A stretch of 64,000 bases of DNA, taken from NCBI RefSeq assembly GCF_035046485.1, contig NC_085136.1, positions 220,166,853 through 220,230,852 of the forward strand, read 5' to 3'. Numbering within the stretch: position 1 is the first letter of the stretch; each line of letters begins with the position of its first letter. The notes beneath the pieces were generated by a model that did no database searches, had not been told where the DNA came from, and was given only the letters and a program-made list of their open reading frames with translations. Of the stretch, positions 21,700-30,380 are shown piece after piece. Origin of the DNA: Aedes albopictus (Eukaryota > Arthropoda > Insecta > Diptera > Culicidae). The position numbers were made by a program, and so were the translations under genes.

Positions 21700-21800
21700 C
21701 AAAATATAAGATTCGAACTCACGACCTTTGTATCCCCAACACCGGTCTATCGCTCTATATCACAAACCGACACGCCTAATGTGAGATAGTAGACATTGAT
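21700..21800 (-). mobile_element. tRNA-like sequence, probably SINE head
   Basis: The minus strand reads GGCGTGTCGGTTTGTGATAT, then a B-box-like GTGAGTTCGAATC about 50 bp on. The A box is weak and no good acceptor stem forms by eye, so I prefer a decayed tRNA-derived retroposon to a tRNA gene. Confidence 0.35.
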
Positions 21801-22081
21801 GTTCATGATGAAATGATGAAACTACTCTTTATCTTTTGATTTAATTTTTTGTTTTCCTTGTTGTGGTAAATTTCACAGGCAACGTAAACAAAAGTTTGTT
21901 TTCACACATACAAGTGTAATTAATGGCTGAATTATTGAAACAATTCACAACATATAGAACTAAGTCTAAACAGATGAAAATATATGCAAAACTTACCGCT
22001 CAATAGCACAATTGCGTTGGTTCGTCACGAACCCGGTGTGGTGTCAAAATAGACGAATGCACCGATAAACTGAATTCATCG

Positions 22082-22193
22082 CGGTCCGAGAATTGTAACA
22101 CTAGAGCGGGACCATTCCTAATCAGAATAATTATTACACAATTCTGATTGGAATCGTTCACTTCTGATTGGAAGCTTCAAAATTCTCGGACCG
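22082..22193. mobile_element. Short MITE with CGGTCCGAGAATT ends
   Basis: CGGTCCGAGAATT at 22082 and AATTCTCGGACCG at 22181-22193, with a GAGCGGGACCATTCC.AATC interior. A sister copy is at 53942-54044. Confidence 0.65.
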
Positions 22194-22290
22194 CAACGAC
22201 GACGTTGTACTGTCCTCATTCAGTTCGTCAAGCTTGCGGTGGAAAGACGTTGTGGTTAAAAGACAGACAATGGCAAAAGTAAGTGTAAGT

Positions 22291-22679
22291 TCGCCTTATT
22301 CTGAACGCCCCCTACGATACTAGGATCAGCGAGTTGCACCGAAACGCAGGCATCAAGACCGTCGAGGAACGGATCGAGGAAGGAATCGACGGCTTCATCG
22401 AAAGCGCTGCTCGATCAGAACACCCGCTCATCCGAGCGTTGGTTGATTAGGATTTTTCAAATTTTTAGGATAAGTAGGTTAAGTAGAATAAAAAATTAAA
22501 ATTACCAAGTTTGTAAACACACAAACACAAGACACTCGTTAAGAAACTAAATTAAAAAGCAACATCAAAAGCAATCAAACAAAAATCAAAGGATGAAAAG
22601 ACAAGATCTGTAACACTTAATCATAAAATTTATTGTAAACACAAAATGACTGAATAAACAAAATTTAAAATTGGAAAAA
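22291..22679 (+). mobile_element. 5'-truncated LINE (Jockey-like)
   Basis: A 389-bp insertion flanked by a perfect 16-bp TSD AAAAGTAAGTGTAAGT at 22275-22290 and 22680-22695. It carries the last codons of a LINE ORF2, then an A-rich 3' UTR with AATAAA. This is typical 5' truncation during target-primed reverse transcription. Confidence 0.85.
22292..22450 (+). pseudogene. LINE ORF2 C-terminal fragment
   Basis: In frame from the left junction: RLILNAPYDTRISELHR, AGIKTVEERI, ending LIRALVD and TAG at 22448-22450. The NAP...LHR..GI.T..ERI pattern is the C-terminal signature of Jockey-clade ORF2; compare SEVHRLAGIKTLDERF in the full-length element at 39982-42657. Only about 52 codons remain, so it is dead. 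Confidence 0.75.
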
Positions 22680-22789
22680 AAAAGTAAGTGTAAGTGTAAG
22701 TGATTAATGGTTTTTCCCGGTTGGCGCAGTCGTAGCAGTCATCACATAGCCCGGCCATGTGGCGGCCTTTTTTCAAGAAATATTCTCAA

Positions 22790-23043
22790 TCTATATATAT
22801 AAAAATGCAGTGGCATACGTGGGACCGCGCATAACTTGCGAACGGATGGTCCGATTTAGGTCGTCTAAGTTTTGTTCTGTTAGTTTTCACCCAAGGAAGG
22901 TTTATGAGGCCAAAAACATGGGAAAATTGAGAGTTTTTGAAAATCGGGTTTTCATACATTTTGAACGGGGACTTAGCGCTTGGCTAGGGACTTGAAACGT
23001 CAAAAACACAGTAGGCAAGACAAAGTTTGCCGGGGACAGCTAG
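22790..23043 (+). mobile_element. Short Helitron-like element
   Basis: Begins TCTATATATATAAAAATGCA and ends GCCGGGGACAGCTAG (CTAG at 23040-23043). It is homologous to Helitron-like element 3 (17200-17759) in opposite orientation, including a GCGCATAACTTGCGAACGG block. About 254 bp, non-coding. Confidence 0.7.
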
Positions 23044-23045
23044 TT

Positions 23046-23239
23046 TAGTTGAAATTCGGAGTTTTCGACTAGCAAAGTTGGAATTTTCTCCAAATCCGTG
23101 CGTCGGACCTAACTTGGGAAGTGGTGCGCTGTATAGCCAACCTAGTCCGCTATACAGCGCACCACTTCCGAAGTTAGGTCCGACGCACGGATTTGGAGAA
23201 AAATCCAACTTCGCTAGTCGAAAATTCCGGGTTTCAACT
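23046..23239. mobile_element. Near-perfect palindromic MITE
   Basis: The arms pair almost from end to end: AGTTGAAATTCGGAGTTTTC at the left against the inverse of AGTTGAAACCCGGAATTTTC at the right, meeting at TGCGCTGTATAGC near 23125-23155. It lies directly after the Helitron terminus. Overlapping short frames on both strands merely reflect the palindrome. Confidence 0.8.
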
Positions 23240-23456
23240 GCACGTACAATATCAAATGACTGATGGAAAATGTGAAAACATGTTGGCGATAATCTTGCGC
23301 GTACCTTTGAGTGCGTGTAAAAGTAGTCTGCCTTGATATTTTTTCGTTCGTTTTGGTCGACGATGCAAATCCAGTGCTGCCACTTTACTATATTTTAAAT
23401 CATTCAAACAATTTAAATTTACCGATTAAAATGGTGGTGCAGATTTCGCATCTTAA

Positions 23457-24575
23457 CCCATAGGCTACGGGGCTTACAACAAAATTTGAAACCGCTGCCA
23501 AAGACGCAAACATTAATATTTTTCAATGAAATTTTGAGGTTCACTTCACTATTAGTTGTAGTTTCAATATGCTGGGAGCCACAAAAATTGGAGCCACGAG
23601 GACAGTTTTATTCCGGTGGACGTCTGGGTCAGGAGGGGTAAAAATAGCATAACCTTCCAAGGCCCCATTAGTTGGAATTCAAATGAATTCATCCGAAAAG
23701 TTGTTAGTTCTATGTATTATTGTATATTACGTCAGACCTGGGGGTTAAGAAGTATATAGGTGGTGTAGAACTTTTTCAAGGCTTTCAAAATATTTTCAAT
23801 TTTGAGTCTAATTCCTTTGCGCTTGTAGAAGATTTTGAGGCACGTAAGAAGTAGATTTTCCTGTCCTAAGGTAGGTTTTGAGCATATTGAATTTAACTAT
23901 ACGTAAAACTTGATGGTAACACACTGTTTTTGTTAGAAAAATCACGTTTTCCATGAAAGTAACACGATTTTACAAGAAATTGCCTACTTTTAGGCGATAA
24001 ACGCGGTACCTTTTGTGAAACATTAAACGCCTACAAGTAGGCAATTTCTTGTAAAATCGTGTTACTTTCGTGAAAAACATGATTTTTCTAACGAAAACAG
24101 TACGTCATCATCAAGTTTTACTTATAAATTAATTCAATATGCTTAAGACCTAGCTTAGGACAGAAAAATCTACTTCTTGTGTGCCTCAAAATCTTCTACA
24201 AGCGCATAGAAATTAGACTCATAATTGAAAATATTTTGGAGGCCTGGAAAAAGTTCTACACCACCTATATACTTCTTAACCCCCAGGCCTGACGTAATAT
24301 ACAATAATACATAGAACTAACAACTTTTCGGATGAATTCATTTGAATTCCAACTAATGGGGCCTTGCTAAAAGGAAGGGTATGTAATTTTTACCCCTCCT
24401 GACCCAGACGTCCACCGGAATAAAACTGTCCTCATGGCTTCAATTTTTGTGGCTCTCAACATAACTGAAACTACAACTAATAGTGAAGTGAACCTTAAAA
24501 TTTCATTCAAAAATATTGATGTTTGCTTCTTTGGCAGCGGTTTGAAATTTTGTTGTAAGCCCCGTAGCCTACGGG
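23457..24575. mobile_element. TTAA-flanked 1.1-kb foldback
   Basis: Starts CCCATAGGCTACGGGGC and ends GCCCCGTAGCCTACGGG, flanked by TTAA (23453-23456 and 24576-24579). Arms of roughly 550 bp are about 90% matched by eye, and the loop is near 24005-24020. The dispersed AACGCCTA motif occurs in both arms (23985 and 24026). No transposase; piggyBac-type TSD (inference). Confidence 0.8.
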
Positions 24576-24914
24576 TTAAAGCACTTTTAACAATTGGAAT
24601 AGTATAACTTGAAATTAAAATTACTCTCAAACGCAAAGATCTTTCATTTATAGTGAAATATATAAAACATTCTAATGATTCTGTTCAAAATCAATGGTAT
24701 TTATGATTTTTAGGCATGGAAATCAATTTAGGTTGATTTATATTTAAATGCATATAGAGATATTTTTTATATTTTTATTAACGTGTATAATATAATATAA
24801 CTTGAAGAGAAATGTTTTCTTTAAAAGGATTCAATGTGTTAAATAAAATTACGTTTGACATCTTGTAAACGCTGTAGACGCTAGGCAACTTTATTTTAAT
24901 ACAAATTTTACTAA

Positions 24915-25470
24915 TCTTTTGGAGAAGGCTTGCTTAGCATCACCTGGGAGGACATGGTGAATCTTTTAAACTACAAAGTTGATGGAGAAGGCTTGCTTAA
25001 CATGGTGAACCTTTTAAACTACAAATTTTACAAAGTTGATGCAGAAGACTTGTTTAGCATCACCTTGCAGTTCTGGGAGGACATGGTGAACCTTTTAAAC
25101 TACAAAGTTGATGAAGAAGACTTGTTTAGCATCACCTTGCAGTTCTGGGAGGACATGGGGAACCTTTTAAACTACAAATTTTACAAAGTTGATGGAGAAG
25201 ACTCGTTTAGCATCACCTTGCAGTTCTGGGAGGGCATGGTGAACCTTTTAAACTACAAAGTAGTTGATGGAGAAGGCTTACTTGACATCACTTTGGAGTA
25301 CTGGGAGGACATGGTGAACTTTTTAAACTACAAATTTTACAAAGTTGATGAAGAAGGCTTGCTTGACATCTTAACACTTTGCAGTTCTGGGAGGACATGG
25401 TGAACCTTTTTAACTACAAAGTTGATGAAGAAGACTTGCTTAGCATCACCAAGCAGTTCTGGGAGGACTT
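24915..25470 (+). CDS. Tandem-repeat ORF, unknown protein
   Basis: Six to seven head-to-tail units of about 78-90 nt encode repeats of FYKVDGEDLF, SITLQFWEDMVNLLNYK or close variants. From the ATG at 24930 the frame stays open across units whose lengths are multiples of three, to 25403. There a TTAACA insertion in the CATCACCTTGCAG phrase shifts the last unit out of frame, and the next stop is met. Substitutions such as D/E and L/F are conservative, which suggests past coding. No signal peptide or known domain is recognised; the repeats are amphipathic, rich in Leu, Phe, Trp and acidic residues. Copy C of the Cys/Gln-rich family begins about 400 bp downstream on the same strand, but no link is shown. 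Confidence 0.45.
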
Positions 25471-25857
25471 TCCAACAAAATTAGCCAAAACTCAAAAACG
25501 AAAAAAAGTGCATTCCAAAAATTTCAGCAATTAATGCTTATGAAATAACCTTCTCAAAAATATTGTTTTTAAATTTTTCACGAGTTCGGGCATAGTTTGT
25601 CGGCTTTTCTTTAAGAATTTTCTCAATTGTGAAAAATTTTGTGTAAAACTTTTTTCAGTTCATTTTTTTTATTTCTGAGAAAATTTGCTTTCACTTTCTG
25701 AAAAAAAAAACTTTGTTTCTACGGTGTTTCGTTCTTGAGTTATGGTTTTCCAAAATAGGTAGTGTTGGGGGGAAACAATTTCAACCTGAGCTCTATAAAT
25801 CGTACCGTTTTTAAGCAGATTTTTTATTGTATATATTTGTGATTTGATTAATTACAG

Positions 25858-26129
25858 TATTGCAGTAATTGTGGCCATTATGTGGGGCCCATGTTCATTT
25901 ACCAGGCGCCGCAGTTTGCCGGGACGCCGCAACTTGCGGAGGCGCCGCAGTTTGCCGGGGTGCCGCAGCCACTCGGGCAGCAAGGCGGGCAGCAGCAGCA
26001 GCAAACCGGGCAGCAGCAGCTCGACGGGCTGCTTAACCTTTTATCAAGAGCGGGACGTAAAAGATGGCGCGATGGGTATCCGGGCCAAGGCCAGCGCTAG
26101 CGACGGCCTTGGATACCCGAAGGACAGCA

Positions 26130-26183
<54 letters not shown>

Positions 26184-26191
26184 AACCCAAG
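25858..26191 (+). pseudogene. Copy C of Cys/Gln-rich family: internal exon with in-frame stop
   Basis: Follows a TTAATTACAG acceptor and ends at a CAAG/GTAGGT donor (334 nt, phase 1). It encodes YCSNCGHYVGPMFIY, then APQFAGTPQLAEAPQFAG repeats, Gln runs, LDGLLNLLSRAGRKRW and GQGQR. A TAG at 26098-26100 then interrupts; copy A has CAG at the aligned position (CGCCAGCGACGG against CGCTAGCGACGG). Beyond it the Gln-rich frame continues to the donor, so a single C-to-T change probably broke it. It could also be a truncated but functional isoform. Function unknown. Confidence 0.6.
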
Positions 26192-26310
26192 GTAGGTGTG
26201 AGTAGACAGGTTGCCTACATCGCCAATTTGGTGGGCGCCACACAGAACAGCAACAAACAGCTTCAACAACACCAGCAACCTACCATTTCATATAATCTCT
26301 CTTTTTACAG

Positions 26311-26453
26311 ATCCGAACGGGCGATCACGGCGAGGTGATAGAGTTCCTCGAGCGGACCGAGCTCCGCGAGTCGACAGAGCTGCTCTAGTAATGGACCGAG
26401 CTTCTCGAGCCGGAGGGGTGCGCTCAATGCCCCCTTTGCTGCCGTTGCCGTAG
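26311..26453 (+). CDS. Copy C of Cys/Gln-rich family: last exon
   Basis: After a CTTTTTACAG acceptor the frame continues from the previous exon (G plus AT gives Asp): DPNGRSRRGDRVPRADRAPR, DRAALVMDRASRAGG, ending MPPLLPLP and TAG at 26451-26453. It is homologous in position, phase, Arg-rich composition and Pro-Leu-Pro end to the last exon of copy B. It would be translated only if the upstream in-frame stop is bypassed or spliced out. Confidence 0.5.
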
Positions 26454-26561
26454 TGGTTCGACACGATCTATAAATGTCATTCCCTTTACATTTCCCTGAA
26501 ATCTTGACTGATTATTAATTAAAGAATATGTTTTCAAAGTTGTTCTATGTAAGTCAATATA

Positions 26562-26638
26562 CAGTAGACGTTCGTACGGTGCAAACGCTTTAACTGCAAT
26601 GTTTTTTAACTGCAAGTGCGCTTATCGAACGTCTACTG
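26562..26638. mobile_element. Very short TA MITE (77 bp)
   Basis: CAGTAGACGTTCG at the left and CGAACGTCTACTG at the right, with TA flanks on both sides. The ends look pogo-like (inference). Confidence 0.65.
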
Positions 26639-26639
26639 T

Positions 26640-27235
26640 ATGTATGTTTGTCTATTTGTATGTATGGTAAAAAATTCACTTTTCAAAAAACGGCCAACTA
26701 GTTGTAACTTCATTCGCACAACGGTCAACTAGTTGTGCATCATTCTGGAATGCTTGAACCAATTTCAACTAAATTTGGCAGATATTCCTTAAAAAGTTCG
26801 TGTCTTCAGCAAAGTTGATGAGAAGGTCTATGGCTATCAAATGTTGGTAAGTTTATTCCTATGTGGCGCTAGTGTGCATTTGAAACGAAGTACTACGATA
26901 TGGTTTATCTCATGATTCTGTCCACAAATCCAGTTCCAGATTCGGAGGTTAACTAGGGAAAACGAGGAGCTGTGTAACACAGATCCAAAAAGGAGTAAAA
27001 TTCTGTGACATATGATGCACATGATTGAAGTGTGGAGTATCACAGAAGTTTACATGATATATCATGTAAAAGTCATAAAATATCATGCAAACTTCCATTA
27101 TATGTCATGTCATTCAGTATGACTCTGTGTGTTTACATGACATATAACAGAAATGTACATGATATATCATGTAAACCATCATAAAAATAAGTTTACATGA
27201 CTAAACTGAAGTTCACATGACGTGTAAATCTCATT
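26640..27235. repeat. No gene; degenerate CATGATATATCATG repeats at the right
   Basis: From about 27050 to 27220 the phrases ACATGATATATCATGTAAA and GTTTACATGACATAT recur on both strands as a degenerate palindromic microsatellite. The left half holds GGCGCTAGTGTGCATTTGAA-type dispersed sequence and no recognisable gene. Confidence 0.6.
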
Positions 27236-27377
27236 GCTTATTCTGCGCGGCGTGTGAGGTGAGACGGACGGTTTAGTCTCACGTGACGTGAGACGACTAA
27301 TGCAAATCAAATGGGATCGAGTCGACTTTTGTCACCTCATTCGACTCGCCTCACCTCACACGCCACGCAGAATAAGC
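27236..27377. mobile_element. MITE with GCTTATTCTGCG ends
   Basis: GCTTATTCTGCGCGGCGTGT at the left, inverted at the right (CACACGCCACGCAGAATAAGC), with a GTGAGACG/CGTCTCAC-like interior. 142 bp. Confidence 0.7.
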
Positions 27378-27379
27378 CT

Positions 27380-27560
27380 GTATTTTTATCTGTGAACGAG
27401 ATCAAGGCATGCAGTGAGCTGTTCGCCAAAGCAGATAACACCTTTCGGGATGAGAGCAGTCGACAGATCAGGAAGGACGTTCAGCAATTACGGGAACAGT
27501 TGGCAGCGACCGAGAGGCGCCTGCTGGAGCAGGCCAACGACATCAATTTGGTTGATCCGT
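27380..27560 (+). pseudogene. Coiled-coil-like coding fragment, unassigned
   Basis: One frame reads NEIKACSELFAKADNTFRDE and then RKDVQQLREQLAATERRLLE, a Leu/Arg/Glu heptad-like pattern suggesting a coiled coil. It then loses meaning where copia sequence in the opposite orientation begins near 27560. No start or splice site was decided. It could be a retroelement gag piece or a broken host exon. Confidence 0.3.
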
Positions 27561-27564
27561 TTGT

Positions 27565-28400
27565 TTCGTTCTATCGAAATTTCGACTTCTTCTCTGGCCT
27601 TTTTGCCTTACCCGGATACGCGCTTCGCTCCGTCCCGCGAGTGTAGAGAGCCCCGTCATCGCTATATGTCTTCGGACCTCTCTCCATCTTGACATCTTGT
27701 AGGATCTTCGCTTTGACCGCATCCGACGTAAGTTTCGCTCCAGAAGCCTCCTACCCCATGATCATGGGCTCGTAATATTCCGGCAGTCCCATCAGTAACA
27801 GCGCCACCAGCCAGGAGTCATCCACCTTGAATCCAATCGTCGATAGTTTGTGGCTGGTACTCATAAGCTCGTTCACGTAGTCTTCGACGCTTGAACAGTT
27901 CACGTGCCAGATCGAATAAGTTTGCGCAGGAGTCCAATCTTCCGGGTCAAGCCAGAATCTCGAAAAACCTCGGCAAGCTTCTTCCAAGCTTCAGCTGCAT
28001 CGGCCGCATCTTGAACATACACAGGCCCGGATTAAGGATTGTGGGGGCCCGGGGCCCGAGTGGATGTGGAGGCCCCTCGGAGAGATGACCAAAAATGTTT
28101 TTCCTTATTTTCGAACAATACTTGAGCAATATGAAAAATAAAGCTAATGTTAGTAATCAAAAAATGTTTTTGTGGGGGCCCCTAAAATGTGGGGGCCCGG
28201 GGCCCGGGCCCCCCTGGCCCCCCCTTAGATCCGGCCCTGATACATACAGTTATAGCTTTCCAAGCTGAGGCATATTGTCGCCAGCGCTCGCATCTTGAGA
28301 TCGGCTGCAACGACTTCTCCTTCAGCAGGTTCCACGGCACTCTAGCTGCCTTCACGGATCAGTATTATCCGCATCGCGAAGGCCCAGGTCGAATAATTTT
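27565..28400 (-). pseudogene. Copia-type gag fragment
   Basis: Minus-strand frame with VEDYVNELMSTSHKLSTIGF, DDSWLVALLLMGLPEYYEP and (after a stop at 27751) EASGAKLTSDAVKAKILQD, the conserved central region of Ty1/copia Gag. A hAT-like MITE splits it at 28022-28239, and similar gag sequence resumes at 28250. Its orientation is opposite to the pol fragment at 28535, so the copia pieces are rearranged or come from two copies. Confidence 0.65.
28022..28239. mobile_element. hAT-like GC-rich MITE
   Basis: CAGGCCCGGATTAAG at the left and CTTAGATCCGGCCCTG at the right, with runs of GGGGGCCC inside both ends. Flanking 8-mers AACATACA and TACATACA match at seven positions (offset by one base), consistent with a hAT TSD. 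It disrupts copia gag. Confidence 0.65.
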
Positions 28401-28534
28401 CACGCCCCTTCAATTTCTCGATGGCCACAGCATGGCAATGGATCCCATCGTAACTCGAACGCTTCCTGCTTCAGATCGACTTCCAATTCGGCCGCCGTCT
28501 TGAATTCCGGAACGTCCTCCATTCGAATTCATCG

Positions 28535-29112
28535 TGACTCTTCTACTGTATGCTAGCGGAGTCGAAGTGGCAGAATCGTCTGTCATCGTCCGCCGTGACC
28601 AAGACACCGTCCGAGCAGTGGCACGGGAAATATACCATCGTACACATTCCGAATGAGAAGCGACGCAAGCTGGACCACAAAGCTGACAAGTTGGTGTTCG
28701 TTAGCTACCTTGACGGTCGGAAGGCGTATCGTTTCTTGAATCCAGGAACGGATGTGATTACGATCAGTAGGGACGCTAAATTTCTGGAACAATGCGTTGC
28801 GGCGGAAGCGGTTTAGCGACATGATCTGGAAAAGGAGGAGTACTGGAAGTTACCGGTGACGTAATCATCTGAGGATGAGCGGCGTCGCCAGCCGGATCCG
28901 GCTGAAGAAGACGAAGAGCTGTTTGAAGAAGCCAGCGGTCACAACGACTCGTTCGAAAGTGTTTTCGACGGGGACGGATTCTTCCATGGATTCCCATTGG
29001 ATGAAATAGCGCGTCGCTCGAGTGGGTCCACGAAAGGAGTTCCACCTCGACGATTCATCGAAGAGTTGTTCGCTGCGGATCGCTGGATCCGGACGAAGTT
29101 CAGCCGAAGACT
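28535..29112 (+). pseudogene. Copia-type pol fragment, integrase C-terminus and linker
   Basis: The frame includes KTPSEQWHGK, HIPNEKRRKLDHKADK, LVFVSYLDGRKAYRFLNP and ISRDAKFLEQ, the typical end of Ty1/copia integrase, followed by a Glu/Asp-rich linker. At 29113 it stops in TTAA. The reading frame resumes at 36823 on the other side of a 7.7-kb insertion (QPKTLKEAV reads across), continuing into reverse transcriptase. Several stops (for example TAG after VAAEAV) show it is dead. Confidence 0.75.
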
Positions 29113-29334
29113 TTAACCCTCAGAGCCGGCTCATAGTAGTGATCAGCCCACGGACCAGCCATTTCTTTCGGAATCACCAGGGAAATCACAGAAAACACAC
29201 AGATTCAACTTCGGAACATTTAATCAGTAAAGTAACCAACAAACTGAATTTTCAAATTTTTCTTTTTTGTCAACTCGCCTGCTACGATTATCAAAACATG
29301 AATTACTCTTTTTTTCTTTCTAAGGTTCTATACA

Positions 29335-29595
29335 TGTGCAATTCGGCCGATGACCCCCGCGGAAACCGCTGCAGCACAAAGCGCCGCTACTCACCTTTGA
29401 AGTACGTCCACTCCGGTCGATGGCTAAGACATGAAAGAGGCCGAGTCCGATGGGCAATCGGACACGATGCTTGTAGCGTGTATGTATTGGTGACACGAGC
29501 CATAAAGGGCTGTCTGACGTAACCAAGCATGTGTTACGTTTATCTTTAACACGTCTCACATCCCCAACGGTGTAGGGCTGTGCAGCATATACACA
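29335..29595 (-). repeat. 3' LTR of gypsy-type element
   Basis: 261 bp; on the element strand it starts TGTGTATATGCTGCACAGCC and ends GGCCGAATTGCACA. By eye no difference from the 5' LTR at 35536-35796. Confidence 0.95.
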
Positions 29596-29606
29596 TCTCC
29601 CCTCTC
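29596..29606 (-). promoter_or_regulatory. Polypurine tract
   Basis: On the minus strand GAGAGGGGAGA directly precedes the 3' LTR TGTG, the expected plus-strand-synthesis primer. Confidence 0.85.
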
Positions 29607-30380
29607 GTCACATGAAAATGATGGATTTGAAATTAATTTTAATTTTGTTTATTGTGTGCTTTTCCTTACGCCCGTCAATTAGTCTTAAAATGAAATCCAC
29701 TTCGGTTATACTACTACTAATTTTCATCGTGAAAATAAATTAAAAACGTAGTCCTACGTCAAAAAAAAAAATCGGATGCACGCGCATCCTGTGTAAATGA
29801 CGTATTTTTGCAGGGCGATTTTAATGTGTAATTTGAACCGTTTTCCGTGAAAAAACGCTTGCATACACGCTTTCTCGGTTGAAGCGTTCGTGGTTGGGTA
29901 ATAATCGTGTAAATCGCGCAAATTCTTAAGGAAACACTTTTCAACGTGTATTGGGCAACCAGCTGTCAACCACTTGCTCAAAGACTGAGCTGGTTTGTTT
30001 ACAAAGGTTATTCATCATAATTTTTTTTCACAACCATTCACGTCTAGGCAGCAGCAGAAATCAAAGGAAAATCAGTTACGCAAAGCAGCAGCAGTCGGAA
30101 AAGAGTTCTCGTTTCTTTTGTCTTTGTGAGGAAGCTAGTCAGTATTCCACCGTCGTATACCATTAGGCAGCGCTCCTGACGATAAGAAAATCCCACAGAA
30201 ATAACTGTTTGTTTTCAGGACTATAAAGCAGGAGGATCCAAAAAAGGATTCGAAGTTTTGGTTGGGACACAAAATGTTTTCGATACGTTTTCTTCTCATT
30301 ATTTTAGGTTGTGCCTCGTTCTTTTATTCGATCGTTTAAAGGGAAAGATTTGATATGAGGGAAAAGTAGAAAAACGAATG
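29607..30380 (-). other. Untranslated region between pol and 3' LTR
   Basis: About 770 bp without a convincing frame. It contains the palindromic-type motif ACGTAGTCCTACGTC at 29746-29760 and a short A run. No env candidate. Confidence 0.6.

Noticed and set aside
22984..23263. Overlapping frames on both strands with similar peptides
   Set aside because: They arise from a near-perfect palindromic MITE, which necessarily translates similarly on both strands.
27751..27987. Candidate host gene on the minus strand
   Set aside because: The residues match the central region of copia Gag, it is split by a MITE and contains a stop. It is kept only as a pseudogene fragment.
29320..29559. Frames repeated in both LTRs
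   Set aside because: They are identical because the LTRs are identical, and the same sequence serves as LTR. No protein family resemblance.
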